In this document: piece after piece, positions 46,620-57,950 of the stretch
Layout of the letters: the number at the start of each line of letters is the position of its first letter
Position numbering within the stretch: position 1 is the first letter of the stretch
Assembly: GCA_015039465.1 (NCBI GenBank)
Contig: MU130497.1
Span: forward strand, 1,266,528-1,330,527
Reading direction: 5' to 3'
Length of the DNA: 64,000 bases
Origin: Phlegmacium glaucopus
Taxonomy: Eukaryota; Basidiomycota; Agaricomycetes; Agaricales; Cortinariaceae
The notes under the pieces: generated by a model
Seen by the model: only the letters and a program-made list of their open reading frames with translations
Database searches by the model: none
What the model was told of the DNA's origin: nothing
Program-made: the position numbers and the translations under genes

Positions 46620-48905
46620 ACTCCATTTAACCAACTCCAAACTCAAGACTTCTCAGAATGAGGCTGCTCGTCTTCGGAAAACCTGTAGTTGTTCAAGGGC
46701 TGTGCAGGAGCGTGCAGTCATGACTGCTCATCAGAAGGTTCTGAAAGAGAAATCAGTTCATGGATTGATGAATAAGGGTGTATTCACTGATGAGACCCGC
46801 AATGTTGTCCGCCTGCTTGTGAAAGCTGGATGTTCACAGAACTACATCAACCGTGTTCTCCATGGTGTTCTTTCAGCTGCAGGAATCAAGACCATTGGCA
46901 CTATCAGCCGGCCTACAATCACACGTATTATGCGAGAAGGCTACTATGCAGCCCAAATTCAACTTGGATATGAATTGAAAAATGCTGCAAGCATGATATT
47001 CAGTGCAGATGGCACAAGTCACTGCAGTATAAACTACAATTCTCGACATGTCAATCTCAAAGCTGAGGTTTATGGTGCTGATGTTCCTGAGAAGGAGCGA
47101 GTCACTCGTTTCTTTGGAATAAAATCATCTTGTGATGGTTCGAGTGAGCCATCCTGAATGACATAATTGATCTCTACAACAGAAGTCCCTTTGGAAAACG
47201 GACTGGTGGTCTTCTCCGCATCATTGATATCCTCATTGCTCTTGCTGGCATGCATTCAGATCATCGTGCAAAGGAGAAAAAGGATGCACGGTTGATGGAG
47301 TTGCTTAAATCTGATGCTATTGATCATGCACTGGGAGAAGAAGCAATCCTGGAAAAGACAGTGGCAGAATTGGATATACTTTTTGAGGATGCAACCAAAA
47401 AGATGACAAAAGCAGCTGGTGGAAAAACAAAATGGGATGCTCTATCTAATGATTCTCAAGCTGAAAAACGAGCCACCATGATGGAATTACTTGTTGCTGA
47501 GCTAGGGAAAGAGGCATTTGAAATGTTGTCTGCTGATGAAAAACGCACACTCAAGTTATTTATCTGGGCAGGCTGTGGATGCCACAAAGACCTCAATACT
47601 GTCCGAGGTGGTTATGTTGAAATGGCTCAGTGGTGGCATGTCAATAATGTTGATGGACCAATCCTTCTTGCCAATCGTGATAATGCACTTGTTCTAGGAG
47701 AACGGGAAGCACAAATAGCCCAGGATGACACTACAACACCTGCTCAGGATCGAGCTTTTGATTCAACCTCCCATGGTGCAATAAAAGCCACACAATTAGC
47801 TGGTGCAATTTTAAACCATAAAGATGACAAAAAGGGCCACCATGATACTTTCCGATGGTGGTGGTTTGAGAATGTTGGGACTCAATTCACATTTCCTGAT
47901 ACTTCCAACACTTGTTTTCAGTCTTATTGTGATGGTGCTGCCATGCTACTTTTACACCTTCCCCACTTCATCAGCTTTCTTGAAAGTTTATGTGACAACA
48001 AGCAGAGCTCACAATTCAACCATATGGAAACAATGTATGGAATGCACTTCATTGTAGTGCAACAAAGACAGAATTTGCAGTGCTAGCAATATATGCCCAG
48101 GCTGTCTCCCACCCTTACATGAAAGCAGTCTGTGCATCTGGTGAAAAACAGCAGAATATGCTTGATTTAGGTGATCTACACCAAAAGGTTTATGATCATA
48201 TGCAGCAGCTGATTGAAAATCCAGACCTACTTGTTGGAGGTGCACCTGATTTATTCAAAAAGGGATCACTCAATGGAGAGGAGTGGCAGAATCCAGATGT
48301 TGTAGATATGATAATAAAGATGGTACCTAGTCTTCCTCATTTCAAGGAACATCTTGTTGCTTTTCTAACAGGTGCTATTGAAACATGGAAGTGATTCACC
48401 TCAGAATTTGCTCCAGGAGGACTTATTGAAGCAACTGTTGAAGAAAAGGAACTTGCTTGGATGCCAGCAACCAATGATGTCAATGAAGGAGCACTTGGGT
48501 CATTCCGGGTTTTAATGCGGCGACAACCACAGCTAACCTTGCTTGGCCACAATGCCTTGACAATGTATTTCCGAAATGACACAGAGGCATTCATGGCTGC
48601 AAAGTTCACCAAAGAAGAGGACCATGCCCACTTGCGTTATCTTGGACGCCAGCCACAAGGAGATAAGAAGAAACGGAGGAGGGAGCATGTTGAATTTCAA
48701 GAGGAGCATCGTACTGTAAAATTGGCAAAACGTGCAAAGCGACAGCAGACAACAAAGAATAATTTAAATTGGTTGGCATGTACAGCACTCATACTGGACA
48801 AGGAAAAAGTCACAGCATTGAAAGGTTTAGCCCTCAAAGACCAGTTGAAGGTTTATCAGCTTGCTGGTGCACCAAATTTGCAGCATATGAAACAACCTTG
48901 ATGAA
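46620..48905 (+). pseudogene. Coiled-coil transposase-like gene, copy B
   Basis: The frame enters from the KDZ junction without its own start and includes VMTAHQKVLKEKSVHGLMNK. Landmarks are GVFTDETRNVVRLLVKAGCS, ISRPTITRIMREG, MIFSADGTSHCSINYNSRH (46995-47050), NDIIDLYNRSPFGKRTGG, AGCGCHKDLNTVRGGYVEM (47570-47625), GQFTFPDTSNT-like, LAIYAQAVSHPYMKAV and PATNDVNEGALGSFRV (48462-48510). Conserved Asp in SADGT, Asp in HKDLN and Glu in NEGALG are candidates for a DDE triad (inference). Frameshifts lie near 47150 and 48035 and a TGA at 48392 stands where relatives have Arg. It runs straight into copy C at about 48903. Confidence 0.75.
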
Positions 48906-50507
48906 TCTGCACAAAAAGAGCACAAAGCAGCAATGTTGGAAAAGCTTACAACAGATCTTGGTCAAGATGCATTTGAAAAACTATCTGATAAGGAGAAAGC
49001 TATTTTCAAGCTATTTGTCTGGGTTGGATATGGGTGTCATAAGGATCTAAATACTGTACTTGGAGGTTATATTGCTCTGAGAAAATTTTGGGTTGAGCAT
49101 AGGCTGGAGCCACCTGTCTTACTTCCAAACAAATTCAATGAAGCCATAATTCAGGAGGCTGCTAAAGAAGACAAAAATGATTCTGAGGCTGCCCAACAAG
49201 CTGTTAAAAATTCCTCACAAGGTGGTATTAAAGCAACAAAACTTGCAGGTGATATCTTGAACAACAAAAATGACAAATCTGGGCATCATGATCAATTCCG
49301 TACCTGGTGGGAAACAAAAGTAGGCAAAAAATTCACCTTTCCTGATACATCCAATACACATTTTCAATCCCATTGTGAGGCTGCAGCAGCATTAACACTC
49401 CACCATGATAAATTTGTTGAATATCTTAAATATGCAAAAGACAAAAAGGAGCATGCATGTTATAGCCATATGGAGGAAAATTTGTGGAAAGCCCTTCATG
49501 ATATTCCAACTAGAACAGAACTTGCTGTTTTGGCTCTTTATTCTCAAGCAGTTAGCCATCCCTATATGAGAGCAATACAAAAAGATGCAAGTTTAAATGC
49601 TCTAAACCTTGGACCCTTGCATAAAAAGATTGAATCATTTTTGGTGCAAATTATAGAAGATCCTACATTTCTGGTTGGTGAACATGTTTCACATACAGTT
49701 GGGACCTTTGATGGCACACCTTGGCATTCACAGGAGGTTATTGATAAGATCAATAAGCTTGCACCTGATTTTCCACATCTTAAGCCAGCTTTAGTTGCAT
49801 TCTGTACTGGAGCACTGGTGACCTGGAAGCGTTTCACATCTGAATTTGCACCTGGTGGCTTAATTGATGAGGCTACACAGGAAGAAAGAGATTTAGCATG
49901 GATGCCTTCAACTGATGATATTAATGAAGGAGCACTGGGATCATTCCGTGTTCTGATGCGGCGTCAACCTCAACTTACTCTTCTACAGTACAATGCACAG
50001 ACAATGTTCTTCCAGAACAATACTAGGGCATTTATGAATGAAATGTTCTCAGATACAACTCATCAATATATCCGAGCAGTTTCAAGAGAGAGAGATGCTT
50101 CTGAGAAGGAGCATCTTGAAGGAATTGTTCAGCATACTGAGGAGAAAATTGCCAAGAAGGTAGCTGCTAAAACAAAGCATACAGAATGTGCAGTTCAAGT
50201 TGTAGATCATATGATATTTCCAAAGTTGCACTAATTTTCAAGGAGGATGAGATTGACAAGCTGAAAGGAGAAAAACTGAAGGATCATTTTCAGGCTTTCA
50301 AGAAAGCAGATGCTCCAAATCTTGGCACAATTAATAGCAAGTCAAAAGTTGCAGAGAAGAGAGAAGCTATCAAAGCAGCAATCAGATCATATAACAAGGG
50401 AGAATGTAGATCCTGGAATACAGAATGAAGATGAAGGAGATGTATTTGATGGATATAATGATTTTCACTCCTCAGATGAGAATAGTGGCTGGGAGGATGA
50501 TGAATAG
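48905..50507 (+). pseudogene. Coiled-coil transposase-like gene, copy C (3' half, 433-codon frame)
   Basis: The longest open frame in the element, 48933-50234, starts within the gene at MLEKLTTDLGQDAFEKLSDK and carries GYGCHKDLNTVLGGYIALRK, FTFPDTSNTHFQSHCEAAAA, SHMEENLWKALHDIPTRTEL and STDDINEGALGSFRVLMRRQ. After a frame change near 50220 it continues through KLKGEKLKDHFQAFKKADAP to an acidic end (DENSGWEDDE) at 50507. The 5' half, with the first candidate catalytic Asp, is missing. Less decayed than copy B. Its 3' flank leads without a break to the element terminus at 50766. Confidence 0.75.
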
Positions 50508-50774
50508 TAATTTAGTAATGCTAGTTAGATGAAGATTTCTACTTGTTCTCATTTTTGAACCATATTTTAGGTACTATTTCTACCTCTGAGCATCTGAAAG
50601 TGTTGTACAGCTTATAACTATACCATATTATGCTTTATACAGTGAAAAAATCTTGTGAAACAGTGCAGAACTCATTGAAAACATGTTGTACCAGGTTTGG
50701 TGACCGGTTGTGTGACATGATGTGACAAAACATTGCCACGGCTATATGTGACATTGCCGACCCCCACTATAAAT

Positions 50775-51100
50775 CAACTTGCACAACATTTCAAATGTTA
50801 AATCCCAGGACCCATCAGACTTCATCTGCACCAGTTCATTCTTGACATATTTGAACATTCTGGTATGAGTGACTATCATTCTGTCCTCACACTGACTGTC
50901 TTAACAAAGTAAATGAGTCCTAAAACTCCAGAGGAGGAGACATTCATGAAGAGTATTTCCTACCTTAGTGCAATAGGTCTCTTCTAGCTACTATCACCCA
51001 TCCAGACATTGCATACACTATGTCTTATTTGGCATGGTTCAACTCTAATTCTGGCCCTAGTCATTGGACAGCAGTAAGGTAGAAGCAAGCCATATTCATC
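50775..51100 (+). pseudogene. Copia reverse transcriptase, 3' portion of the split copy
   Basis: It continues the gene interrupted at 41580: QLAQHFKC-like, then LHLHQFILDIFEH-like sequence, MSPKTPEEETFMKS and ...YTMSYLAWFNSNSGPSHW, aligning to 60017-60385 and extending a little beyond it. Short deletions near 50810 and 50900 shift the frame. Confidence 0.8.
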
Positions 51101-51154
51101 CAATGTCACATACATGATAAAGAGTGACAAATGAAAGACATCTATACTACATTT

Positions 51155-51215
51155 GGTAGAATTGCCTCATTAGTCTCCTGACATGTGATCAGATCTATTT
51201 GTCCCTTGGCTAGCT
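51155..51215 (+). repeat. Copia-type LTR start fragment
   Basis: The sequence agaattgcctcattagtctcctgacatg matches the first bases of the LTR at 63449 (minus) but in plus orientation. Only about 40 bp are recognisable. Confidence 0.6.
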
Positions 51216-51938
51216 ATTCAACAAAGCGATCAATCTACTATTTGCATCGGTCATTGGTTTGATCATATCTATGGCCCATCATTTCAAGAACAGCCCCTTT
51301 ATGAATGCATCAACTACATCTCCCATTATGTAAAAGGCTTTGTCATCGTTGTTGTGGCTATGGACCCACAAGTCTTCTATCTACCTTGCCATACCTTGCT
51401 CCTGGATCGCACTCAGTCCCCTATCCTCAATTATCTACCTTGTATCTTATCATTCACTGCCAAACCAACATTCACACGGTACCTGAAGCCTTCCCACCCT
51501 CTTTATGACAATTTAGGAAGTCCAGGAGGATCACAACTAAGCCAGGAGTTGCAGATGAATCAGCAGCAGAGGATTATTCTCACAGAGTGTCAAGTGTTAT
51601 CAAGGCTGCGCGACATGGGATCATGGGCAAGTAGTATTTTCTCGGGAACAAGGCTGCACCTTTCAAGTGTTGACTCAGGACCTTTCACGCACTTAGACAC
51701 TTTACAGATTTTTTTTATTGTTCCTTCTTCTTTTCCTTTGTTCTTTTCTTCTCGCAGCTGTCCTCTCTTCTTCCAGGATAGGTAGTTCCCCATATCTATT
51801 CTTTCCCCCTACCTCTGTGTGTTACAAGTCTAAGGTTATACCTTCCCTAAACAAACAACAGGGAGGCTTTTGACTTAAAGACTAGTCCATTGCTCTCTGG
51901 TTGGTGTTATATAATAACACTCACAACAATTTATAACG
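51216..51938. other. Unrecognised stretch with one open frame
   Basis: A 143-codon plus frame (51354-51785) rich in Leu, Pro and Ser has no recognised domain. A pyrimidine-rich region (51705-51780) follows it. The stretch is bounded by copia pieces. Confidence 0.25.
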
Positions 51939-52197
51939 TCATAAAGGTTTTGAAGTTCATATCAATTCAAAATGCATGAATTTCATCCACAATGGTGCTA
52001 CTTTGTTCTCTGCTTCAGTTACAGAACTGACAATAAATTACTTTGAAGTTGTGGTACATGTAAGACTCTTGTCCATTCTACAGATCTCCATTTATAATTG
52101 GGCAAACATGCACAGAACCTGTTGAAGCTGGCTAGTAGAGTAGCGTGCAAGACGGCTGTGTGCGAGATTCCAGGAACTCAGGGTAAGTGACACAAGA
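51939..52197. pseudogene. Copia fragments joined head-to-head
   Basis: 51939-52018 (plus) reads RHKGFEVHINSKCMNFIHNG, the gag-protease to integrase linker. From about 52019 the sequence matches the other strand (SLTCTTTSK... region of gag-protease, as at 61570-61640) and then the untranslated leader (gaagctggctagtagagt...) next to an LTR. These are deletion and inversion products of the same copia family. Confidence 0.65.
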
Positions 52198-52517
52198 GCT
52201 ATGATAAGCTGAAGTCCAGAGTGAGTAACTAAATACATTGAGTAAAACAACTAAGTACTTGCCTGAAGTCCAGAGTGAGTAACTGGGGACTTCTGGCAAG
52301 TTAGCTACTGATTATATATGAAAGAGAACAATAAGAAAGATATCTGGAGATATCTTGACAGTGTGTGAAAGGATCTGATCTGAGATCAAGTAATAGATCT
52401 GGAGATCAGATCAGATCAGATATAATCTAAGATGTAATCTGAGATGTAATCTGAGATGAAAAGTTAAATGGAGTAAGATCTGATGAGACCCAGGAGACTA
52501 ATGAGGCAATTCTAACA
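52198..52517 (-). repeat. Copia LTR, 320 bp
   Basis: It starts tgacacaagagctatgataagc and ends gaggcaattctaaca, so on the minus strand it is TGTTAGAATT...TGTCA. It contains the agatcagatcagatcagata tract. The leader on its left is the same as beside the LTR at 63152, so it is a 5' LTR of a minus-strand copy. The right flank is a gag-like scrap. Confidence 0.85.
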
Positions 52518-52790
52518 GAACCAACCCCAACAGCATACACAATGGTATTGTCTGCTAGCTTGATTGCGACATGTCCTGTGCTATGTACTCCCCAGAGGTA
52601 GTTGTAAAAGCCTACACAATTATTTGAAGATTTTCCCAGACATGTAGTAGAGGCAAACCACAAAACGGAGACAAAAAATGGTGATCGGTTGGCCCCAACA
52701 TTGTCTGAGACATCCACCTGCGGTATATTGACCTTTTTCAAATGTTGAGATGTCCCCGACAACGCCATTGCTAGTGCCAGCAATATTCTC
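52518..52790 (-). pseudogene. Copia gag-protease scrap
   Basis: On the minus strand 52566-52518 reads IKLADNTIVYAVGVGSV, matching IRLADNTIVYAVGVGSV in the gag-protease at 61650-61700. The region farther right (52780-52570) is open but diverges from that protein. It abuts the start of the RecQ gene. Confidence 0.6.
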
Positions 52791-52799
52791 CTTCAGAAA

Positions 52800-54897
52800 T
52801 TGACCTTGAACATATTTCCAACCTTGCCTTTGAAGAACTTGGTCAGCACGTGAAGCAACTGTGGCCATATTGACAGGGAATGATGTCGTCTTTGATGTTG
52901 GCACTGGCTGTGGAAAAAGTCTCTGCTTTTCACTTCCCCTCCTTTGCAGCCAAAGTGATATAAGCCTCACAGCTTATGATAGATCAGGTAAGTGTACTAC
53001 CAAATATAGTCACATCTATCCATCTCATACTCTCACTTTGAAAGGCCAGCGCAGCAAAAATTTCAACTGTGGCAGTTTGTAAAGAAACCTTATCTCAGGT
53101 GGGGAACTGACCAGCTCTACCAGGTAGAACCCAATTTCATTTGATGAACTTGAAGTACTCAGGATATTGTGGAAGGAAATTTCCATCAGGTCATTGTCTC
53201 ACCAGAGATAGTAACATCATCAGAGTTCCACAGGGCTGTAACATCAAAGGTCATGTTCACAGATTGCCTTCGGGTTGTCAACATTGATGAGGCACACTGC
53301 ATCAATATATGGGGGGGAAGCTTTCGCCCAGACTACTCAGAACTAGGCATTCTTCGAGGGCGCATCCCCAAGAATGTACCTTTCCTGCTTGCTTCTGCTA
53401 CCTTACCAGAGCATGTCCTAGATGACATCCGGCTTAAGCTCCAGCTTCCAAAGGATGTCAAAATGGTCCGTGTTACCAATGCACAACCCAATGTTGCACT
53501 TTCTGTAAGGGCCATGCAGAAAAAGGAGAAGTTGTTGGGAGACCTGCGGTTTTTGATCCCCCCAGATGCCAACAAGCCTGAGGACATCCCAATAACCCTT
53601 GTCTATTGTAATCAGTGTGTGGTAGCAGAGGAAGGGGCTGATTATGCACGTGATTGGGCAGAAGAACATGGCATTCCAACAGAAACAATTGCTTTTTATC
53701 ATGCACTAATTGGCGAGAAATGCAAGCGTGAGATTGAAGAGAAGCTGAGATGGGGTGAGATTCACATTCTATTCTGCACAGATGCAGTTGGGATGGTAAG
53801 TTTTAGTCCATAATTAACTGTAGATACTGACCTCAAAAAATTCAGGGATGTGATTCTCTGGGGTCTTCCACCGACATTTTGCTCCTTAGTTCAGTGTGCT
53901 GGTCGTGCAGCACGAGACTAACAACTGCTGGTGAAGCCATTTTGATTGTACCACCTGGAGTGCTGAAGGAGGGATCCACAGAGGAGGATATAGTAGCGTC
54001 AGTTGAGAGTGCAACACTTGAACCAGAGGCTCTCAATCGAGACCTTGAGCAGCCTGATCTCATGATTGTTGCTGAGTCCCTTGATGAGGAAGGGATACGA
54101 CTACGTGGTGTTGATGTCTCAGAGTCTGAGGATGAAGAGCCTCCAGGAAGCCTGGCAAAGAAGCAAGGAAAGAAAAGGCAGAAAAAAGACACTCACATTC
54201 GGGAGGTACGTGCTCTTTCTGAGTTTGCACAGACCAAAGGCTGCCGGCGTATTCCTTGGGACAACTTCTTTGAAAACTCAAAAAAATGTGAGTGGCTCAA
54301 ACCGAAATGAAAGAGACTCAGCAAACATGATCAGTGCCTTTGCGCTACCCAGAAAACACAATGTACCAGCCAACCCCAGGCACACGGTGCTGTGATAACT
54401 GTCAGCCCAGTCACTTTGTTGTTGAAGTTGTCAAATCAGTGAATCCACCAGGCTTGAAACGTGGGAAGAAGAAAGAGACACCTGGGGAAGACAAGGGATA
54501 CATCCGGAACAAGCTGATGCAATGGCGTGATAATGTTCTTCTTGACCAATATTATGGCGGCTTGACGAGCATCTCTGCGGGCACAGTCATGTCTAACGAG
54601 GTAGTGGAGAAGATTGTGGGATGTGGTGAACGTCCCCGCAATTATGCTGAGCTCCGGCGACATGTGGTTTGGGCACTCATACATGATAGTGACACAGATG
54701 GTCCTAATGAATGGGGGGAGAAATTTATATTGGCGTTGCAGGATATATACAAGGTATTGGATACACATGATGAGGAGAGGGCCCAAGAAGAGCGAAGGGA
54801 AGAGGCAGATAGACTTGATGCAGAGGCACAGGCGCAATACCGGGCAAATGTGCAGAAGGAATTTACTGTCCTAACACCAAAATCTTATTCTCATTAG
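52800..54897 (+). pseudogene. RecQ-like DNA helicase, nearly full length, frameshifted
   Basis: Ordered RecQ motifs are visible: WSAREATVAIL, motif I VGTGCGKS (52900-52920), SPEIVTSSEF, DEAH box IDEAHCINIWGG (53283-53315), motif III LLASATLP (53388-53408), TLVYCNQC (motif IV region), LFCTDAVGM (motif V), WGLPPTF and QCAGRAARD (motif VI, about 53893-53919). A 50-bp GT-AG intron lies at 53796-53845. Frame breaks occur at the intron junction, near 53920 and after 54309. The C-terminus has a Cys-rich RCCDNC (54388-54405) and a long acidic helix ending at 54895. It would unwind DNA with ATP. It converges on the DUF6589 gene, whose end is 40 bp away. Confidence 0.85.
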
Positions 54898-54936
54898 TTC
54901 ATAGTTAAATATCTATATATGGTTGAAAATTGTACC

Positions 54937-57900
54937 TTATCCATAACGATCAAACTCATCAAGGACATTCTCAACAGTTGCTACATAATCACCGAGGTCA
55001 GATTGGAGGGGATACTCGTCATCGTCGAGGAGTAGGTCATCAAGCTCAGTCCTCAAATCAGAGCCAAAATCAATATCATTATCCTCTGTGACTCCATCCA
55101 GGCCACCATCAGCTTCATCTTCCTCGGAATTGGTTTCAGTAGCGCAACCTGGAATACCAAGATTTTTGAGGTTATACTTCACATGCTTGAAGTTTTGGAA
55201 TGCAGTGGGCTTGTTTGCATATGCAGCGCCAGCTTGGATAAGGTCACGGGCCTCAAGAGAGTTGCTATTATTCTCGCGGCTAGAAGTAGCTTTGAATGCG
55301 CTGGTTTTTGAGGTAGTTGCACAGCGTCTGGATGTCAGTGGCTGTCGAGGGGCTCGTATGAGACTTGCTGTTAAATGGCGTCATGTATTCTTTCTGCACC
55401 GTCTGGATAACATCTCAGAGTGCAAAGATGGAAACGGACACCATTGCCAGCCATGACCACCGCCGATTCGACCCTTTTGCATTATAGATAATCTATGGTG
55501 ACATCAGAATTTACATCGCAGAGAGAGGAATACTGTAGCTGTACCTTCGCCCAGAAATTGAAATGTTCCTGAAGCAGGTCCATCTCCTTGAAACCATCAG
55601 GCTCATTACTGAGATTTGCAAGCCAATTCATGAGCCACGCCTTCCTGTGAATATCATCACTATCGTGTACAAGAAAACCAATAAGAAAACCCACTGAACC
55701 TTTGGGTCCATTCGCTTGAGACGAACTGTGAGGCTGAACAAAGCATCAGCATATTTCAGGGTTTTGCCAGTCCCTCGAAACGCCAGCATGACATGCTTGA
55801 TGATGTCCAGAATGGCTCCAATATCTCCACGCTTGATTGCATACTTGAGCTGGCGCAGATAAAGGCAGTTGCGCTTGAATAGACAAATATTTTCAAATGG
55901 TACATCACGTTTCAGAGGAGACTGCTGGCGTAACTTTTCAACTCGACGGCCAGAGCAGAGCTCATTCAGGATCCACTGGGCAACGCTGGCAATTTCATCA
56001 ATGGACTGGACAGAGTCTACCCACTCCTTGAGGTCGTCCTTGGGACAATAAATACGGAAAGCATCAAGAATGTTTGCGGGTAATGCAAAAGTCAGTAGGA
56101 GTTCATATGAGGGACGGAATGGAGGCGCAGACTTTGCTTTCCAGCCAGCCGAGAAGGCTCTGCGACCCAAGAGGGTGTTAACCTTCCACAGTGACCAAGG
56201 TGACTTCGCATTTGGCTTGCCCCAGTACTCATTGATGAGCATACGTGAGCTCGACATGGAATAGCCCGTCCTGCCCCTCCGTGTAACGGCTGACATTGTC
56301 CATGAAGTCTGTGTCATTGCAACGAAGACCAGAGCACTAGCTATGGATTAGAATGGGAAATGAAGTGAATAAAGTTATCAACATACCTTGTCAGCAATGA
56401 CAGCGTAAGCTGATCTCCTGCACAAATGACGAGCCCATTGCCCTTAATGTCGTCCTCAGTCAGCTTCAGCGAGGTCTGAAAGATTGTACTCAGGACACTA
56501 AGTGTACCTTCAAGACTTGACTCGTCGATGTGCATTGCTGGCAAGGGATATTGTTCAGTCTTGTGGACAGGGATCGGCTCAACAGTTGGACATGGGGAGA
56601 TGCTGGCACTCAGACGTTTGCGGAGATCAGGATAGGCATCATACAAGATATCCTGAATGTGCCATAGCTGTCCAGCTTGGACATGAGCTGCTTTGTCACG
56701 AGTTGGAAAGAGGTTGACAGCAGAGAAGTCGAGTACTGGTACACGGGTGGTCCGGTATGGCTTCAATGAGAGTGGGAGGCCACCATACTCGACACCATAT
56801 AGAGGAACCAGGGTCGCAGTCGTTCCATTGTCAAAATGGTCCTTAGAGTCATGGCGCTGCTCACTGACTCGAAACGTGATGTTGAGATTATCCCAGATGA
56901 TCATGAAAGCCTGGGTGCGGGCTATCTTCTGTGTCTGAGCCAGTCACTCTTCCCCAAGCTTCTTGAGCTTGCTTACGGCTTGCGTGTAGGACAAAGTGAT
57001 GCCAGTGTGGTTCAACACATCGAAGAGAGAGCAAGAGGTGCCGCACGCCAAGAGGTAGAAGCACATAGTGGTCTGAAAGTCAGTTGCATGGTCGTTGCGA
57101 GACTTGCCAAGTATGCAGAGGGTGGTTGCAAGGATCTGAGTAGAGGGTGAACTGCGTGTGTGGGAGGTGAAGAACAAAAATGACTCACAAGCTCCCGGTT
57201 CTTGCCTGTCGTTTGCAGTGAATTGTTCCCATCCAGCAAAGTAACTCCTTGTGAGCTGCAGGGAAACGCAACCTGTCAAAGGATCTGATAGATTGTGGGT
57301 GCAACTGATGCGGCTTCCAACAGGAAGCCCTTCAAAGAAAATTGTTGCAGAATTTCGGTGATCGAGGTTCCCTGTGGACAAAAGCACTGAGCAAGCTCAT
57401 CGCTCTCCTTGAGGACAAGCTCACGAGTGGTTGAGAGTGCCCAGTCGTTCGCAACCTCGGGTCGTTGGCGGCGGACCCCCTCGAGAAGTGAAAGCCCATG
57501 ATGGTCGATCATCTGGCTGACCTGGGAGGAGCGCATAGGATTGTCAGTGTTCATCAAAGCATCAAGGAAGCTGTGGAGGGTCTTAAAACCAGCCCCTCGA
57601 ATGCCCTGGAGTGCTTCGTTCAGTTGTGAAGTTTTCTGTAGCTTCTCGAGTTCGGCATCCCGCTCCTTGACCTGCGCTTGTTCATGAGCTCACCGTTCAG
57701 CTGCCTCGTGCCGGATTTCAGCGAGTTCCTCTTCAGTGTGTTTCCTCGCAACACGCCGTTTTTGGTCCACTGGCGTGAAGCCATCAAGTAAGCTGTCCGT
57801 ACGAATGAGGGGAGTTGATGGTGTGAACAAAGTGGGCTGTTGGGGTTGAAGGGGTGTGCGAAACGGGTCCCTCGGGGTGCTGAGAACTCGAGCTGGGGTG

Positions 57901-57950
57901 CCCACATTCTCATTGTTGTATAATTGTTTGCAAGGAGTCGACGATGGCAT
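54937..57950 (-). pseudogene. DUF6589-family protein gene
   Basis: ATG at 57950 opens MPSSTPCKQLYNN. After a TGA at 57690-57692 the frame continues through a coiled region and NPMRSSQVSQMIDHHG (57545-57500). The core is IIWDNLNITFRVSEQRHDSK (56901-56842), NGTTATLVPLYGVEYGGLPL, YPLPAMHIDESS (about 56540-56510), VICAGDQLTLSLL (56430-56395) and LKYAIKRGDIGAI, then RGTGKTLKYADAL and GFKEMDLLQEHFNFWAKV (about 55590-55545). It ends in an acidic tail at 54937. Introns are likely near 57165, 56340 and 55490. Asp residues of WDN and GDQ could be nuclease residues (inference). Function is not established. The 5' end abuts copia DNA exactly at 57951. Confidence 0.8.

Larger units (their letters stand above)
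41581..50766 (+). mobile_element. 9.2-kb composite DNA transposon with 8-bp duplication
   Basis: The left end is gggggtcggcaat and the right end attgccgaccccc followed by a, forming a 13-14-bp perfect inverted repeat. The flanks are ctataaat (41573-41580) and ctataaat (50767-50774), and the copia reading frame runs on across them. Inside are three partial copies of one coiled-coil transposase-like gene, plus a hAT MITE, copia and LTR pieces, a KDZ remnant and a 70-bp tandem repeat. The outer ends belong to the last gene copy (48905-50507) and perhaps to the first (43033). I do not know a published name for the family. Confidence 0.85.

Noticed and set aside
52620..52970. Minus-strand frame of 116 codons over the RecQ start
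   Set aside because: It runs antisense to helicase motif I and has no motif of its own.
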